Source: SHLQ01 sp964451305 (GTDB lineage Bacteria > Actinomycetota > Acidimicrobiia > Acidimicrobiales > SHLQ01). Taken from it: a DNA stretch of 64,000 nt. The position numbers were made by a program, and so were the translations under genes. Positions 33,265-42,000 of the stretch are shown here, piece by piece; the first letter of the stretch is position 1, and every line of letters starts with the position of its first letter. Location of the stretch: contig CAYVHV010000003.1 in NCBI GenBank assembly GCA_964451305.1, positions 62,001 to 126,000 of the forward strand, given 5' to 3'. Below the pieces are notes generated by a model that had not been told where the DNA came from, did not search any database, and saw nothing but the letters and a program-made list of their open reading frames with translations.

Positions 33265-33336
33265 TGAATTTTGGATCCGACTCGCACACTTCGATTCGAT
33301 AGGCCGCTGGGGGAGGGCGGTGTATAGAGTGACGCT

Positions 33337-34374
33337 ATGTCCGAACGAGCCGTCGTTGAAGTGCCAACGACAGCGCTTCGCGAAGACATCACGCTCCTCG
33401 AAGCAACGGGGTTCCAACTCGACGCCATCTTCCCAGCCGACGCCCCTCGGGTCGCTGAGCTCTCGGGCCACGGATTGCGCGTTCGGCTGGATTGCTCGTC
33501 GTCGGCGGGAGCGCCACGAATCGTGGCAGACGTTGACGAGGCGGTGGAGCTTTCTTCTGGGACGACGGTGCAGCCGGTCCTCGCGGATCCATCGATACCG
33601 GCATTGAACGACATATTCGTGCACACGGTCGGAGGCGATTGGGGGACTGGTCGCGCCGGGATGTTGTATCGAGACCTCATCCCGCAACGACACGGCGGGC
33701 GCGTCGTCGCATCACATATCCGAATCGCCGAGGCCGGACCGGTTCCCGATTACGTCCACCACCACGACGTTCGCTTCCAGATGATCTACTGCCGGCGCGG
33801 CCGGGTCGAACTCGTATACGAAGACCAGGGTGAGCCGTTTTGGATGACGGAAGGGGATTGCATCTTGCAGCCGCCGCACATCCGACACCGCGTCTTGAGC
33901 AGCTCGGACGGTCTCGAAGTGATCGAGATTGCGTCGCCCGCCGAGCACGCGACACACATCGATCATGAGATCACCCTCCCTACTGCTCACGTGAACCCGG
34001 TCCGGGACTTTGGTGGTCAACGATTTAGCGTCGATCGGGCTGAAGACGCCGAGTGGGTGAGTGACGAGCCGGGTTGGGATCAACGAGTGACCGATATTGG
34101 TAACGCAACGGCGGGCATTGCATCGGTACGTGTTATTCGGGCGACAGGCACCTCGGACTCACTCTGTGGTTCCCATGACGGCGACCTTTGTCTGTTCTTC
34201 GTTTTGAACGGTGAGGCAACGCTGTCGGTCGGAGACTACAGCCATCTCATCAGCACCGATGACGCAGTGACGGTTCCGCGCAACGAATCGTGGGCCTTGA
34301 CCGCTCGAACAGATGGCTTTGTTGCGTTGAACGTGAATATTTCCAACGAGAAGGAAACTCGACATGGCATCTAG
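33337..34374 (+). CDS. Cupin-domain protein (bicupin)
   Basis: A 345-residue cytoplasmic protein. The central cupin carries metal-ligand-like HHHDVRFQMIYCRRGRVELVYEDQGEPFWMTEGDCILQPPHIRHRVL. A second, C-terminal cupin-like fold lacks a full histidine set (LCLFFVLNGEATLSVGDYSHLISTDDAVTVPRNESWAL). Cupins range from dioxygenases to isomerases, so the reaction cannot be named. ATG 33337 follows TAGAGT (33325-33330) by six bases, a leaderless start. It is the first gene of a run with the cyclodeaminase homologue, whose start overlaps its end by 11 bases. Confidence 0.8.
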   Translation: MSERAVVEVPTTALREDITLLEATGFQLDAIFPADAPRVAELSGHGLRVRLDCSSSAGAPRIVADVDEAVELSSGTTVQPVLADPSIPALNDIFVHTVGGDWGTGRAGMLYRDLIPQRHGGRVVASHIRIAEAGPVPDYVHHHDVRFQMIYCRRGRVELVYEDQGEPFWMTEGDCILQPPHIRHRVLSSSDGLEVIEIASPAEHATHIDHEITLPTAHVNPVRDFGGQRFSVDRAEDAEWVSDEPGWDQRVTDIGNATAGIASVRVIRATGTSDSLCGSHDGDLCLFFVLNGEATLSVGDYSHLISTDDAVTVPRNESWALTARTDGFVALNVNISNEKETRHGI

Positions 34375-35305
34375 CCCCCAGTTCTTCACCGCCGAGCAGG
34401 TCAGTGAGCTTTTGCCATGGACCGAGCTCATCGCCGCGATCGAGGAGATCCTCGTCACCGACGGTGCCGTCGCCCCGGAGCGGACGGTGCACACCGTTCC
34501 CGATAGTGCTGGCAACGATGGAGGGCTTCTCCTCAAGCCCGGGTGGGTCGTAGGAGAGGTTATTGCGATCAAGGCGGTCACGTTCTTCCCGGATAACGGC
34601 GCGCTCGACCTTCCGACGATCAACGCAGGGGTCTTGCTCTTCAGCGGTGCCAACGGCACCTTCCTCGGGGCGTGCGATGGTAACGAGCTGACGACGCGAC
34701 GCACCGCTGCAGCGTCAGCGATAGCCGCGAAACGTCTGGCTCGCCCCGATGCCTCTCGGCTTCTCGTCGTTGGCACTGGCGCACTCAGCCCGATGACCGC
34801 GTTGGCGCACTGCGAGGTACGGGACTTCGACACGGTCGAGGTCTGGGGGCGTGATAGCGACAAGGCACTGCGTGTCGCCAACCACCTCGTGACGCACAAC
34901 ATCTCGGCACGTTCGGCCGACGATCTCGATGCTGCTGTGGCCGAAGCCGACGTGATCACCTGCGTTACTGGAGCGACGTCGCCGCTGGTCAAGGGAGCGT
35001 TGCTGAAGCCGGGAACTCACGTCGACCTCATCGGAGCGTTCACGCCCGAGATGCGCGAATCCGATGACGATGTCATTACCCGTGGAACCGTCTTTCTCGA
35101 CACTCGAGAAGACGGGTCGATTTCCGGTGACATTTCACAACCGATCGAGGCCGGGATTATGACGATGGATGATGTGGCCGCGGACCTCCGTGAGCTCGTG
35201 GATGGAACCCATGGGGGTCGGACATCACCCGATGAGATCACCGTCTTCAAGAGCGCCGGTTTTGCGCTCGAAGACGTTGCGGCGGCAGGGCTTGTCTTCA
35301 GCTAG
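34364..35305 (+). CDS. Ornithine cyclodeaminase/mu-crystallin family protein
   Basis: A 313-residue NAD(P)-dependent enzyme. The substrate region is GGLLLKPGWVVGEVIAIKAVTFFPDN and the nucleotide fold RLLVVGTGALSPMTALAH, where the usual GxGxQA is changed to GTGALSP; THVDLIGAFTPEMRESDDDVI follows. The family includes ornithine cyclodeaminase, alanine dehydrogenase and pyrroline-2-carboxylate or ketimine reductases. The last group fits best beside an amino-acid oxidase and an aminotransferase. A GAAGGAAA ribosome site lies inside the cupin gene's 3' end. Confidence 0.85.
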   Translation: MASSPQFFTAEQVSELLPWTELIAAIEEILVTDGAVAPERTVHTVPDSAGNDGGLLLKPGWVVGEVIAIKAVTFFPDNGALDLPTINAGVLLFSGANGTFLGACDGNELTTRRTAAASAIAAKRLARPDASRLLVVGTGALSPMTALAHCEVRDFDTVEVWGRDSDKALRVANHLVTHNISARSADDLDAAVAEADVITCVTGATSPLVKGALLKPGTHVDLIGAFTPEMRESDDDVITRGTVFLDTREDGSISGDISQPIEAGIMTMDDVAADLRELVDGTHGGRTSPDEITVFKSAGFALEDVAAAGLVFS

Positions 35306-35314
35306 CTTGCCAGC

Positions 35315-36253
35315 ATGAAAAGTACACATGCAGCGGTGGTTGACGAACGAAACGCCGATGTGCAGATCTACATCAACGGCGAGTTCTTTCACCGAGATGA
35401 GGCCAAGATCTCGGTCTTTGACAGTGGCTTCCTCGTCGGCGATGGGATCTGGGAAGGGATCCGTCTGCACCACGGTGTCTTCGCCTTTCTCGATCGTCAC
35501 CTCGACCGACTCTTCGCCGGGGCAAAAGCCATCGATCTCGATATCGGCACTCGCGAAGAGATCGTGGCTGCGCTTCGGGCGACCGTCGAGGCGAACGATA
35601 TGGACGACAACGTCCACGCTCGGTTGATGATCACCCGCGGTGATAAGAAGACACCGAGCCAGCACCCGTCGAACACGATCGGCGGCCCAAACATCGTTAT
35701 CATCGCCGAGCATAAGAAAGCCGATCCGTCGGTGGCTACCGGCGGCATCTCGCTGTTCACCGCCACCGTCCGTCGGCCGGGCCCCGACGTGCTCGACCAG
35801 AACCTGAACTGTCACTCGAAGTTGCACGAGGTGATTGCGCTGATTCAAGCGGTTGGCGCCGGTGCGGACGAAGCGCTGATGCTCGATGTCAACGGCGCGG
35901 TTGCCACGTGCAACGCCACCAACTTCTTCATCGTCCGCCGAGGTGAAGTGTGGACCTCGACAGGTATGTACAACTTGCCGGGAATCACCCGAGCGCTCGT
36001 TATTGAAACCGCTCGCGCAGCCGGTATCACCGTGCACGAGAAGAGCTTCTCCCTCACCGATGTCTATGCCGCTGAGGAAGTCTTCGTGACCGGCACTTTT
36101 GGGGGGCTCACACCGGTTCGAGAAGTAGATGGGCGCAGCATCGGCGATGGTGGTGGAGCGATCGGCGAGATGACTGCGCGCCTCATCGGACTCTATCGTG
36201 AGGCCATCGACGCCGACGTCGCTCGGCAGACACCATTGAGGGGATCACAGTGA
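35315..36253 (+). CDS. Class IV (BCAT/DAAT-like) aminotransferase
   Basis: A 312-residue PLP enzyme of fold type IV. It has YINGEFFHRDEAKISVFDSGFLVGDGIWEG near the N terminus. The lysine expected to bind PLP lies in NLNCHSKLHEVIAL, with E in NGAVATCNATNFF and the phosphate-binding FVTGTFGGLTPV. These proteins include branched-chain and D-amino-acid aminotransferases and ADC lyase; substrate specificity is not fixed by these motifs. TAGCTT (35303-35308) lies six bases before ATG 35315, so it has its own leaderless promoter although only nine bases separate it from the previous gene. Confidence 0.88.
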   Translation: MKSTHAAVVDERNADVQIYINGEFFHRDEAKISVFDSGFLVGDGIWEGIRLHHGVFAFLDRHLDRLFAGAKAIDLDIGTREEIVAALRATVEANDMDDNVHARLMITRGDKKTPSQHPSNTIGGPNIVIIAEHKKADPSVATGGISLFTATVRRPGPDVLDQNLNCHSKLHEVIALIQAVGAGADEALMLDVNGAVATCNATNFFIVRRGEVWTSTGMYNLPGITRALVIETARAAGITVHEKSFSLTDVYAAEEVFVTGTFGGLTPVREVDGRSIGDGGGAIGEMTARLIGLYREAIDADVARQTPLRGSQ

Positions 36254-36549
36254 TTTTGATCGCAGGAACGTTCACGATTCAAGCCGAAGATCGGGAGGTC
36301 GCCGTTGCTGCGATGGCCGAGATGATGGCCGAGACAGCGAAGGAAGAAGGTTGCGTGTCCTATGACATGACGAGCAGCTTCGATGACCCGACCACGATTC
36401 ATCTGTTCGAGGAGTGGGAGAGCGAAGAGCATCTCCAGGCCCACTTCGAGGCCCCGCATATGGCGGTGTTGCAAAAGGTCATGATGAGCATCGGTCCCGT
36501 CGAGCGGAACATCCATAAGTACGTAGCAACCGACAAGTCTCCGCTCTAG
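36250..36549 (+). CDS. Antibiotic-biosynthesis-monooxygenase (ABM) domain protein
   Basis: A 99-residue dimeric alpha/beta-barrel protein. It shows AGTFTIQAEDREVAVAAMAEM, the family stretch EEGCVSYDMTSSFDDP, then HLFEEWESEEHLQAHFEAPHM. Members are small cofactor-free oxygenases or quinol-processing proteins; the YgiN-like ending fits. GTG 36250 overlaps the aminotransferase stop (GTGA), so the two are co-translated. Substrate unknown. Confidence 0.85.
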   Translation: MILIAGTFTIQAEDREVAVAAMAEMMAETAKEEGCVSYDMTSSFDDPTTIHLFEEWESEEHLQAHFEAPHMAVLQKVMMSIGPVERNIHKYVATDKSPL

Positions 36550-36577
36550 GCCGTCACCGAAACACGAACGGAGACGA

Positions 36578-37291
36578 ATGACCCAACGCATCAACATGTG
36601 GTCGAGTCCGCGCAACCTCTCGACAGCGCTGATGTACTCGTGGCGCCAGCGTGTCGACACCACGGTCGTCGACGAGCCGCTGTACGCCTACTACCTCCAA
36701 TCGACTGGCCGGTTGCATCCGGTTAGCGAAGAGGTCATTGCGTCTCAGGACACGGACGGCGAGGCGGTGGTCTCCGATGTGCTGATGGCTGACTACGCCA
36801 CGCCGGTCGTGTTCTTCAAACAGATGGCGAAGCACTTGCTCACACTCGATCGGAGCTTTCTCGCCGCTGGGTCGAACATTCTGCTCACTCGAGAGCCGAC
36901 CGAGATGCTGTCGTCGTTGCAGGTGCAGCTACCTGACGTCACCATTGCCGATACCGGGTTCACCGAGTTGCTCTCGATCCTCGAAGGGCTGGTCGCAGCC
37001 GGCAACGCTCCGACCGTGATCGACAGTACGACGTTGCTGCAAGACCCTCGCCGTGTGTTGGCCACGCTGTGCGAGCGGGTTGGTCTCAACTTTGATGAGG
37101 CAATGCTCACCTGGCCCGCTGGTCCGAAACCCGAGGACGGTGTTTGGGCACCCCATTGGTATGACCGTGTCTGGCAGTCCTCAGGTTGGGAACCGTTCGT
37201 GGCTAAAGAGGTCGAGCTCAACAGGGCAGCGAAGGCCGTCCTCCCCGAAGCCCAATCCGCTTACGACCGACTCGCCGAGTTCGCCATCTAA
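36578..37291 (+). CDS. Sulfotransferase-family P-loop protein
   Basis: A 237-residue protein with the sulfotransferase 5'-PSB-like loop at its N terminus (INMWSSPRNLSTALMYSW). DVLMADYATPVVFFKQMAKHLL and ILLTREPTEMLSS, a typical 3'-phosphate-binding region, follow. It would transfer sulfate from PAPS, or act as a related P-loop enzyme on a small metabolite. Proteins of this type often sit beside class IV aminotransferases in marine bacteria (recollection). It starts 28 bases after the ABM gene, and its stop overlaps that of the convergent SDR gene. Confidence 0.75.
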   Translation: MTQRINMWSSPRNLSTALMYSWRQRVDTTVVDEPLYAYYLQSTGRLHPVSEEVIASQDTDGEAVVSDVLMADYATPVVFFKQMAKHLLTLDRSFLAAGSNILLTREPTEMLSSLQVQLPDVTIADTGFTELLSILEGLVAAGNAPTVIDSTTLLQDPRRVLATLCERVGLNFDEAMLTWPAGPKPEDGVWAPHWYDRVWQSSGWEPFVAKEVELNRAAKAVLPEAQSAYDRLAEFAI

Positions 37292-38019
37292 CCCTTCGAT
37301 TTGGGGTCAGACCCCAAGGAGAACTTTTTCGCGGGGAGGTCTTTCACGGATGGGTCGGCGAGCGCCGCGACGATGGTTTCTGCGACCGTGTCGGGGTCGA
37401 GTCCTTCGGGGAACTTCGGCGCGGTCCCAGCGATTGCCCGATCGGCCAAACCGGTTTCGGTGTGAGGAGGGCGCACGTCGAGCACGCGAACCTTCTTACG
37501 GCGGGCCTCTCGTGCGAAACCTTCGTTGAACGACAACAGGGCTGCCTTCGACGCGCCGTATGCGGCCATGCCGGGCATGTTTCGCTCAGCGATGATTCCC
37601 GAGATTGAGGCGATGGTGCCGCCCTCGTTCATGACTGGAAGGGCTGCCTTCGAAAGGAAGATGGCCCCGAACGTATTTGTGAGGAAGAGCTCCTCGACCA
37701 CATCGGTGTCGAGATCAGCCACGTCACCAAAGGCAACGACGCCCATGGCATTCACAACGATATCGAGCGTGCCAGTGGAACGAGCGGAGTCGGCCACTGC
37801 CGTCTCGATGAAGGACGGGTCCCGCAGATCGGCGACCATTCGCTGCACCCGTTCGGCTGGGACCGATGCAGCCGCAGCGAGCAGTGCATCTTCCCGTCGG
37901 CCAACCAGGGTGAGGTGAGCTCCTGCCATGCCGAGGCTGGTCGCAATCCGAGAACCGAGCGCGCCGCTGGCTCCGACGATGAGCGCGTTCGCTCCGGCAA
38001 AAGTGCGTTCTGAAGTCAT
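37288..38019 (-). CDS. Short-chain dehydrogenase/reductase
   Basis: A 243-residue SDR. The nucleotide motif is ALIVGASGALGSRIA (a TGxxxGxG variant), followed by VNAMGVVAFGDV, a catalytic serine region IASISGI and the active-site AYGASKAALLSF. It reduces or oxidises a small alcohol or ketone with NAD(P)H; substrate unknown. The last 12 codons (ending SLGSDPKSKG) are encoded by the palindromic element at 37301-37317, so the C terminus seems to have been extended by that repeat. Confidence 0.88.
   Translation of the reverse strand: MTSERTFAGANALIVGASGALGSRIATSLGMAGAHLTLVGRREDALLAAAASVPAERVQRMVADLRDPSFIETAVADSARSTGTLDIVVNAMGVVAFGDVADLDTDVVEELFLTNTFGAIFLSKAALPVMNEGGTIASISGIIAERNMPGMAAYGASKAALLSFNEGFAREARRKKVRVLDVRPPHTETGLADRAIAGTAPKFPEGLDPDTVAETIVAALADPSVKDLPAKKFSLGSDPKSKG
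37290..37317. repeat. Palindromic element TTGGGGTC-A-GACCCCAA
   Basis: AACCCTTCGA (from 37290) leads into a perfect 17-base palindrome at 37301-37317 (eight-base arms around A). The left flank equals that of the complete element at 52354-52392; here the right flank is replaced by GGAGAACTTTTT. It lies across the overlapping ends of two convergent genes and is translated at the end of the SDR. Confidence 0.8.
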
Positions 38020-38115
38020 GGCATGAGTTAATCAGCTCCTCGCCAACCGCGATGGACTGATCAGGCCTCCGGGCACGATGGTGGAGGATCGCCCAAACCT
38101 GAGCAAACTAGTGGG

Positions 38116-38907
38116 GTGCTAGCTCTTGAGGCCTTGCAGGACGAACTGCGAAAGCTCGAACGCGTGGTGGTCGCCTTCAGCGGGGGCGTCGACTCTGCGC
38201 TCCTCGCGTACGTCGCAGCCGAGACGCTCGGCGCAAAAAACGCAGTGGCTGTCACTGCGATCTCTCCTTCGCTCGCCGGCATCGAACGCCACGACTGTGA
38301 GACGCTCGCGGCCGACTGGGGCCTGGAGTGGCGAGAGGTCGAGACCTATGAGATGGAGAATGCTGCGTACCGGATCAACGATGGAAATCGCTGTTTTCAT
38401 TGCAAAGATGCGCTCATGGACGTTGTCGAACCAATCGCATCCAAACTCGATGCCACGGTCATCTTGGGCGTGAACCTCGACGATCTCGGGGATCATCGCC
38501 CGGGCCAGCATGCGGCTGCTGAACGTGGAGCTCTATTTCCGTTTGTGGATGCAGGCCTCGACAAAGAAGCCGTCCGCGAGATCAGCCGCCTGTTGGGGCT
38601 CGCTACAGCGGACAAACCCGCAGCAGCATGTTTGGCATCGCGAATCCCCTATGGGACACCGGTGACGATCGAACGACTGACGTCGGTCGAGGGCGCGGAA
38701 CTCGCGCTCAAACAGATCGGCTTCCCCGAAGTCCGGGTTCGCCACTACGAGGACATCGCTCGAATCGAAGTTCCAGTAGCTGCGCTGTCTCGCGTGCTCG
38801 ATCATCGTGAAGATGTCATCGCTGCGGTGAAACAAGCTGGTTACGTCTACGTGACGCTCGATCTCGAGGGCTTCCGAAGCGGAAACTTGAACCAAGCGTT
38901 GTCCTAA
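38116..38907 (+). CDS. larE: LarE-type ATP-dependent sulfur transferase (three-cysteine form)
   Basis: A 263-residue PP-loop ATPase with AFSGGVDSALLAYVAAETLG near the N terminus, NRCFHCKDALM in the middle and AACLASRIPYGTPVT, which is the LarE signature. LarE donates sulfur to make the nickel-pincer cofactor of lactate racemase. Three cysteines (two in RCFHC, one in ACLASR) are present. The three-Cys forms are reported to hold an iron-sulfur cluster that shuttles sulfide, unlike the sacrificial one-Cys enzyme. GTG 38116 follows CAAACT (38104-38109) by six bases. LarB and LarC are not in the window. Confidence 0.85.
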   Translation: MLALEALQDELRKLERVVVAFSGGVDSALLAYVAAETLGAKNAVAVTAISPSLAGIERHDCETLAADWGLEWREVETYEMENAAYRINDGNRCFHCKDALMDVVEPIASKLDATVILGVNLDDLGDHRPGQHAAAERGALFPFVDAGLDKEAVREISRLLGLATADKPAAACLASRIPYGTPVTIERLTSVEGAELALKQIGFPEVRVRHYEDIARIEVPVAALSRVLDHREDVIAAVKQAGYVYVTLDLEGFRSGNLNQALS

Positions 38908-38908
38908 G

Positions 38909-38978
38909 CAAATTGTCGTGCCAGATAGGGTGCGACGACGCTCGAGAGTCCTGCGACATCGGGAAATCTGGCAATTTG
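38909..38978. other. Long imperfect inverted repeat after larE
   Basis: Nested arms CAAATT (38909-38914) with AATTTG (38973-38978) and GCCAGAT (38920-38926) with ATCTGGC (38966-38972) enclose a 39-base loop. It starts two bases after the larE stop, so it may be a structured 3' end of larE or a leader element of the surface-protein gene. Confidence 0.45.
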
Positions 38979-38986
38979 GGACTTTA

Positions 38987-39003
38987 GGTCAACACGCATG
39001 ACC
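38987..39003. promoter_or_regulatory. GGTCA-N7-TGACC dyad
   Basis: A five-base inverted repeat with a seven-base spacer, about 95 bases before the surface-protein start, in a stretch that is more A+T-rich than its surroundings. It is a possible operator; no clear -10 or -35 pair was assigned. Confidence 0.25.
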
Positions 39004-39096
39004 AAAAGACCCTATTAATCGCGAGCCCTTACATTCCGAGAAATAAAGGACGGCCGTACACCGCGTGCCGACGGACATATAGGGAATGAGCGCACC

Positions 39097-42000
39097 ATGT
39101 TGCGAAATGCTTTCAGAGGAAGCGTTTTCATCGGCGCCTTAGTATTGGCAATTGCTGCGGCGGGACTCGCAATTACGGCCGGAACAGCTACAGCTGCTTC
39201 GACGACTTGCTCGGGCATAGTTTTTCAAGACTATGACGCAGATGGAGAACGGACCGAGGACTACAGCTTTGTCAGTAATGACTTTGACTCAGTCCTAGAT
39301 GACGGAGTCGACGGAATCGACGTCGCTATTACGACGAACGACGGGACCGTGCTCAACACGGTTACCGGGAGTGATGGATCGTGGCAGCTAGACCTCGACA
39401 CCGAGAACTTCCCAATTCGTATTGATTTCTCAGGGCTTCCAAGCCAGTGGAACGGTACCCCAAAGGGTCCCGATGCTGCTGGTCTCACCCAGTTTGTTGA
39501 GACGTCCAGCGAATGTGGAGTCGACGGAATCGGCAGCGCAGGTATCGCAGCGCCAGGAACGTTCTGTGAGAACCGGCCAGAGATCGTTACCTCATGTTTC
39601 CTCTTCGGTGACGTTGCAGGCCACGACAGCCAAGTCGCAATCGCTTCGGTGACCGACGGCGCGGTCGACAACGGTTCGACCACCGGCTCGGACTGGCAAG
39701 AAGACGAATACGTCGTCGAAGCAACCCTCGGCCAGGTCGGTACCGTCTTCGGTATCGAGACCTTGGAAGACGGCACGACCCTCGGTGCTGCCTTCGTCAA
39801 GCGTCATACCCAGCTCGGACCTACCGGTAACCCAACCACGATCTACGCCGTACAACCTGACGGAAACGTTGGACCATGGCTGACCGTGGACCCTGCAGCA
39901 ACCGACCCACATTCAGGTGAGTCAGATGGATGGCTCAACGACTTCGACGCCTTCTCGGCAGTCGGTCGTGAAGGCCTCGGCGACATCGAAGTTTCGCCCG
40001 ACGGAAGCACCGTCTACACCGTCGACCTCGGACGCAAGCTGCTCGTGTCGATCGCTGTGAACGCCGATGGTTCGGCCGGTGCGGTCAACACCACGCCGAT
40101 CACGCAGTCGACCACCGGCGCTCCATGCTCGAACGAAGACATTCGTCCGTTCGGACTTGGCTTCGATGGAAGCACCTTGCTCGTCGGCGTCACCTGCTCG
40201 GCAGAGAGCACCGTCAACGCAGCCGACTACCCGGTCGACATCGTCAACGGTCCTGCACTCGGCGACGCATCGCAGCTTTCGGCTCACGTGTACGCATTCA
40301 ACGGTGGCTTCAGCCTCCGCACGAACGTGCCACTCCCAACGACGAGCCGTGGCACTCAGAACGGCACCACCAATGCAAACAACGACAACTTCTTCCGAGG
40401 ACAGTCGGACTGGCGTGCATGGGTTACCCAACCACCGTTCATTGGTAACTACCCGCAGTACCCAGCTGGTGGCCAGGCATACGCCCAGCCACTGCTCTCC
40501 GACATCGAGATCGACGGCGATGACCTCGTCATTGGTTTCATGGACCTCTGGGGACACCAGATGGGCTCGAACGCCTTCTATCAAGGTGCCGACGGTCAGG
40601 TATACCAACTGCAACAACCGATCAGTTCCGGTGACATCGTCCGCGCTGAGTCCAACGGTTCAGGCGGATACACGTTTCCAACGTCGGGCGTAGATTTCAC
40701 CTACACCGGCGACAACTACCAGAACTCACACGGCGAGACCACCCTGGGCGCAAGCGTCCAGATCCCGGGTCGTCCATACGTAATCAGCAACGCATTCGAT
40801 CCAATCAACGGCGCCAACACCTGGCAGTCCGGTGGTCTCGAATGGTTCAACAACGAGACCGGTGAACACGAGAGTGGATACCGCATCTACGACGGCCGAG
40901 CAAACCTCGCAACCGGAACGTTCGAGAAGGCAGCTGGTGTCGGTGACGTCGAAGCTGTCTGTGGCGTGGCGCCGATCGAAGTTGGCGATCGAGTCTGGTT
41001 CGACGCGAACCAAGACGGCATTGCTGACCCCGACGAGCTCGCTCTCGCCGGCGTCGTCATCGAACTGCGCGACTCGTCCGGCAACGTCGTTGCAACGACC
41101 ACCACCGATGAAGATGGCCTCTACAGCTTCAACACGGTCGACATCGATGGCTTCAACCACGGCAGCGACTACAGCATCGTCGTCTCCCAAGACAACTACG
41201 ACGTCGGTGGCGTGTTCAACGGAGGCGCACATGACGGCCTCGGTTTCCCAACGTTCCCGAACGCTGGAAGCGATGATGCCAACGACTCCGACGGTGTTGT
41301 CGTAGCCGGTCTCCCAACGATCGAGTTCACCGCAACCAACACCGATCACACCATGGACTTCGGCTTCATCCCTGAGTCATACCAGCTCGGCAACACCGTC
41401 TGGCTCGACCTCGACGAAGACGGCGTTCACGATGCCGACGAAGCTGGCATCGCCGGCGTTGAAGTTCAGCTCTGGACCGTCGACGCAGCTGGTGATCCGG
41501 TTGCGCAGATCGGCACGACCTCGACCGATGCGAACGGCAACTACCTCTTCACCGGTCTCGACGCAGGCGAGTACATCGTCGCTATTGCCGACACACAGAT
41601 CGCCGATGGCGCTCCATTGTCGGGCCTCGAGTCAACCGACGGAAACGGTGTTGCACCCGATCCCGATGACGATGTCGATCTCGATGACAACGGCGACCCA
41701 GCCGTTGGCTTTGCGTCGATCTCGACACCGGTGACCCTCGGTGACGGCGAACCACTCGCCGAAGCTGGTGAAGACGGCCTCTTCCCCGACGGCAACTCCA
41801 ACCTCACCGTCGACTTCGGTTTCGTTCCTTCGTATCGCCTCGGCGACACGGTCTTCTTCGACCCGAACAACAACGGTGTCCAAGATGCCGGCGAGCCCGG
41901 CATTGAAAACGTCGACGTGCAGCTACTGGACGGAGCGGGCAACTTTATTGCAAGCACCACAACGGACGCCGACGGAAACTACCGCTTTGAGGACCTCGAC

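Noticed and set aside
38908..39096. Riboswitch (c-di-GMP or c-di-AMP type) before the surface-protein gene
   Set aside because: None of the conserved core bases of these classes could be found; only the inverted repeats are supported.
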